From NCBI GenBank assembly GCA_905147135.1, contig LR990060.1:13904001-13968000 (forward strand): 64,000 bases of DNA. The letters are read 5' to 3'. This document shows, one piece after another, positions 27,801 to 33,800 of this stretch. Every line of letters starts with the position of its first letter. Within the stretch, counting starts at the first letter, position 1. Made by a program: the position numbers and the translations under genes. The notes beneath the pieces are model-generated. The model saw only the letters and a program-made list of their open reading frames with translations, was not told the DNA's origin and did no database searches. Origin of the DNA: Blastobasis lacticolella (taxonomy: Eukaryota > Arthropoda > Insecta > Lepidoptera > Blastobasidae).

Positions 27801-30800
27801 ACCCATAGTACAAGCTTTGCTTAGTTTGGGGCTTGATGGCGCTGTGTAAATTTGTCCACGAATATTTATTTATTATTTATATTATATTATATAATATATT
27901 ATACCTAAAGTCTATTTGAAATTCGTCGAGGTAAATTATTACGAAAAGAATTACCCAGCATTTAATGTTATTTAATTAAATGACCAGATGTTGTCTTTGT
28001 AATTACTTCTCGAGGCCTCGCTGTAGCCAAATGCTATAATGAAATTGTGAACTCGGTCCAAATTAACGTACATTTTGTAAGGGTTAGCTAAAGCAAGGTC
28101 TGACCTTGTGTTTTGTATTACCTTTGTTTCTTTGACCTCATTCTAGACTACTATACGCTTTGTTGAAGCTATTTGAACTACGGTCTAGGTTCCACTGTTC
28201 GCCTGGTACCTGAGATCAATTGTATAGACGTTGTTCGACTTTTCTTTGGGACTGAACGGTGTTTTTGCTGGAACAATACGACGTGCATTGGCGTAAATGA
28301 AACTATTTTTAACAGAGTAATAATAGTTTCTAATTATCCTTTATGTTCATGATGCGATCACTTTATATCAATTATTGTAAAACTGTAAAAAAGCCGTACA
28401 TTGAAAATATTCCAAAAAAATTGTCGGGTTAGGATTCTGGGACGTAACTGTGCCCAAAAAATTTGCATTTGGAATTTTTGTCTGTCTGTTAGTTCGTTCG
28501 CGCATTACGCAAAAACCGCTGAATGGCTTTTGATGGGGTCTTCACGGTATAAATTCAAGCCATATCATCTAATTCGGGCAACTCTTGTGTAACCAGCATC
28601 TACAACGGTATCCACACAGAGGACCTGAGTTTTGACACTCAGGTACGCCCGAGGACAACGTTAGACTGTTCTAGAAGTAAGAAGAATAGTGATTTCGACT
28701 ACCCCGTCAAAAAGTAGCCACAATCAGTTTATTTCAATTACATTAAGCCAATTATTAGAACACGGTTTGTACAGTCGGTGACCTCATATACAGGAAGGCT
28801 CCAGGTATAATATATTGATTCTTTTCAGAGCAATAACAAAAATGGTAGCCATAAAGGTAGCTAATTTTCTAACCTTTTTGGTGCTTTTGAACGCTTTGAA
28901 CACATGAGTCGCGTTCGTCGTTATTAAAAAAAATTAACTTCCGATCGATAGCTAGACAATACACCAGAGCCAACGGCATTCGGACGACAAGACGACAGCG
29001 GCCGCTGACATGCCGTTGACAACGTGCCGTTCGTGTACAATATGAGCACTTAAGCCTGATTTACATTGGTTCAAGACAGTGGCGAATGGCAGTGCCCAGA
29101 CAGTGGCTGTTTTCACTGCAGCCAGTTTTACTGTCCAGTGCCATTACTCTGTTCAGATGGACGAGCAATGCCAACAAACATTTACGTGCAATTTTGCACA
29201 ACAATCTCTTCAAAAGGCCGGCCACGATATAAACTCTGTATTAAACTTGACTGTTTGTACTACTTGTTGTTTGATTTGGGCGGAGGCGTGAGGGGTGCAC
29301 TTGCATCACTTACTCGCTTGCAAGACAAGTTATAATAAATAATAATAATAATAGTTCTTTATTTATATAAGATTTGTACATTACTTAGTTAGGTACACTT
29401 GTAGTACATTCTATTTGTACAAATTAATTATTGAACCCTGATATCCAAACTAGGCACAGGCCTGTATCTTGGAGATCAGTGTTCTACCGAAAGCCAAAGA
29501 TGTGTTTTACTGTTACAACCACATTGAGCGTTACTTGTACATGTATTGTACTTACAAATTGTTACTGTAGTTACAATAGTTGACTCGCTACTGTCTAATC
29601 GGTCACCACTGTACTAACTGTATTTGTCAACTAACCTAAGCACTTCTTGTTCTTCTTGTATTTTCAACCATTTTCGATCTCTAGGGTGTAGGTCTCCTTC
29701 AATATCTTCCATCCTTGTCGATGTTGTGCTGTTTTCAACCATTCCGAACCAGCTGGTCTATTAATGTCATCTGAGGTCTTCCCTTGACTAATTGTGTACC
29801 CAGAAAATATTGATAGAAAACCGCAAATCGATGTACAGGATAGTTGTTTGGTACACGGGTACTTTAAATTAAGACAATCATTTTAAGTTTAAACCTTAAC
29901 ATATTTACCTGTACATCGATTTGCGATTTTTTATCGTAGCCCGACTACTATAGTGTAAATTGAGCATAAGGAACCGACTGTACACTACAAAGGTAATAAA
30001 GCCGACACGAATCGGATTTCATTTTGTATTCGGCATGGAATCGGGTAATAACAGCTGGAGACACTGATTGATATGGTGGAAGCAATCAATTTAATGGTCT
30101 CCATTGTGCGGGTTGTTGTTAACGTAGGTTTTACCGAAAACAAGCTACAAAATATTAATAACTAGCTTTTCCTCGCGGCTCCGCTCGCCTGCTGTACTTA
30201 TATGCTAAGAGTTTGCGATTTTTTTTTGTTATCCCATCGCAACGGGTAATGGGCACCCTCCAGGATAACGGGGGAGGGAGGCGGAGAACACTCAAGGCCG
30301 GCTGGTTATGCAAGACACACTACGCATAAACCTAAACGCATACCTATTAAATTCCGCCTCGACATTACCGCCAAGATGATTATTTTATTTTTTATCATAC
30401 ATTGTATGCCCTTCTCTCCTGTTCGGAGCGATGGCAGGCTCCGCGGCGATGCGTCACGCACGGGCGTCGCCGCGTGCTGTCCCGAGCCGCGATTACGCCC
30501 GTGTTGATATTGATGCGGATGATGATGACGATGATGAATTCTATCTTGTCCGCAGGCGCACTATTCGGCGGCATGGCCGGTGGCGCAGCGATGCGTCACG
30601 GACGCCGCCGCGTGCTGTCTCTAGCCGCGGCCCCTTGCAGCCTCTCCTGGCTGCTGACCGTGCGGGCCGCCTCCGTGCGAGCTATGTGCGTCGCTGCGTT
30701 CCTGGGAGGCTTCTGCTGCTCCATACTGACTGTGCTCTCGCAGGTAAGGTAGCCAGCGAAATCACAGGCATGACGCATTCCATCTTAGTCCTCACAGTGA

Positions 30801-33800
30801 CAACGCCCCTGCGGTTCTGCAGTTTTGTTACCTGCAACCTAAGGTATAAGATGGAATTAAAGATAAAAAATGTAAACACTCAACTGTCAGTGTCAAAGAG
30901 ACTAGTCAGGGGTATAAAACGTTTTTTATCGAATGTATTTATTTACCAAATGGTTATGCATCACGCACACTGAAAAGTAATAGCAAGTAAACTTTCGAAA
31001 AGGAAACAAATCGATTTACCCCCTTTTATTCAATTTATAAAAAATTTCACCTCTAAGTATAAATGTATGAATTGTAGATGTTATGGGCGACAGTTACGAC
31101 TTACCATCAGGTGGGCTGTCTGCTCGTTTGTCACTGAATAGCATAAAAAAGTGTGTCCTTTTATCAAGTTTGGCTCTGTATATGGTATATAACTGGCCGT
31201 GTGGTGTCCGGCTGAGTAGAATAGCACCAACCCTTTACACTCATGGGTGTCGTACAAGGCGACTAATGTTTTCGAGGCAAAATATCAAGAGTCTCCGTAG
31301 TCTGGAAAATGGTCAGCAGCATTTTCCATTGTTAACTACCGCCATCCCCTCCCCTTTCAGAGGTGTGGCCCTAAGTCCTGCAGTGGACTGTTACTAGCTG
31401 TGATGATATATCTGGAGGTGTATGTCTGTCTGTGGTATCGTAGGTCCTGAATGAATGGATAGATTTCGATGCGGTTTTATTTATTTGAAAGGCAGTTTAA
31501 TCGAGATAGTTATAGCTTTGTCCATTTAAAAAATTTACGTCAATCTGCCGTGGCGTCTAGATAAATAAGTTTTAAATTTTTATTCATGACATGAGGTGTT
31601 TCCGTCCTACTTTGCCACTATTCTACCCATTCAACCATCATACTCCTGATGAACAGCGTCAATATTATATATTTAAACTAAAGAATAGATCTTACGACGC
31701 ATAATATCCCTTTCTCAAAATGCCCCTTGGTAGCAAAATATCCCTTTTCTCATAATGTCTCTTTCGCAAAACGTCCCTTTAATGAAATCTACCTGGAAGA
31801 AGGTGTTTACCACACCAAGTCGACATTTTGCGAAAGTTCACACAGCGCCATCTAGCCCCAAAATTAGCAAAGCTTGTGTCATGGGTTGACGACCTGAGTG
31901 GTTCAATGGTCAACATGCCGGGTCTGCCACGCAAGAGGTCCCGGGTTCGATTCCCGGCCGGGCAGAAATTGAAATGATGAATTTTAATTTCTGTTACGGG
32001 TCTGGGGTTTCTATGTATAATAAGTATGTATTTAAAAAAGTATTTAAGTAGTATATCAGTTATCTAGCACCCATAGCACAAGCTTTGCTTAGTTTGGGGC
32101 TAGATGGCGCTGTGTGAATTTGTCCACGAATATTTATATTTATATTTTATGGGTGTTAGATAATTGATATGATAAAAGATTATGGCAACAGGTCCCGTTG
32201 CCAAGGGACATTATGCGACGAAAGCAGAACAGGCTTTACCAATTCCATCAAGATGTCTTTACAAACTCTGGCAACCAAAAGCAATCCTACAGCTGTGCTC
32301 CACGTTCTATTCATTCGACTGTAATATTCTGTCTTTTGTCTCTGGGGTTTCGCAATTAGTTTGCCATAACTCAAACATCAGTCAGACAAGATGATTCAGA
32401 TCAAATCGTTCTATTAATTCAGTCAAGGGAGTCTTATTTAATCTGCCACGTACCAAGTGACAATGGACTTTATGGCTTTGAGATAAGACTCAAACGGCCA
32501 TGTAAGTCAAAGATCTAATTTTCAGGACGCCCGCATATTACCATGGCGCGGGTGGCCGTTGTGGCTATGATTCTAGGATTATTTGGGAATTTTCGACACT
32601 CAAAATAAAAAATATTTTAATATAGTTTAGTCAGTATTGGAACATGTGTGCTCTGGCAGACCTTAGGTGATGTCGGGGTCTAGGGTAGATAAGCAACACA
32701 TCCTAAAAGCCTATATGTCCTAGAGCGCGACCTAACCTAATGTCTGACAAAGCACACATACTACGTACCTAGATAGAAGAAAAATCGTTTGTATTACCAT
32801 TACTTAAATATTATTTTGTATAAGACTGATGTCCATACAAATGTGATGTTATTATATTAGTTTGCAATTTATAATAAGTATGTAGGTATAGGTTTTATCT
32901 TCGTCTGTATTTTGTATCAGTTTATTTTGTATTTATGTTGTTTGTGTATTTATAAATATGGTCCTCAGTTTCCTGAAATAAATGAATAAATAAATAAAAG
33001 CCAGCCACTAATATATTGGTACGGGTGATTATTTTTTATCACCGATCTTCAACATTGGATTTATTTCTCACTAGCCGTCCCTTGCGGTAGGTATTCCCGC
33101 GCAGTACAGATCTCGTAAACATTTAACAGACCCCCGGGACCCTATTATTTGTCTTGAATCAGAAGTACTTTACGATACTAGGGAATAATGTAACTTTCTA
33201 AAGTTAAAGATTTTTTTAAATCTGTATAGTTGTTTCTTACAAAATAAAAACTTACAAACTTTTCCTAGACATTATGGGACGGGTGGAAATACGTAATAAT
33301 GTATTTTCCGCAATGGTCATGCTCGTACAAAAATTAATGTGATATTCCCAAAAATTAAACCAGCTGGCCACCCTACTTATAATTGATAAAGTCTAAAACT
33401 CGGAACAAGTTCGGAAACTTTCGTTCCAAATAGCCGAAGCTCGCTAGGGGTGTGCCACTTTATTATCGTCGAATTAAGTAACTCGAATTTTTCATTTTGT
33501 AAGTTTGGAATTTTGTTTTCGATTTTGTCAACTATACGGTCGAGTGTCGCAGGTACATATTACTAGGACATATATCATGTTGTATTATTTTAATTTATTT
33601 TATTTTATTTTGATAACAAAGTTCCATTTTGAAGTTCAGGTTAGATGAGGTCAAATGCAAGATAATAAAAAGAAGTTGGTATTTTGGGTTTTAAAATGGC
33701 AGACATTTATTTATACTTGAAGACAACAGACTTGTACTTACTGACGTAACTTATTTGTTCAGTAGACAAAAATTGGAACTAAGGAACTGAAGATACTAAA

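Noticed and set aside
29066..29335. Overlapping small ORFs of 70 and 89 codons
   Set aside because: Two frames compete and neither has a family motif. The CAGTGGC/GGCAGTGCC self-similarity points to repeat-derived DNA.
30431..30973. 180-codon ORF across exon 3
   Set aside because: It runs in a different frame from the transporter exon for most of its length and crosses both splice sites. The exon frame has the family motifs.
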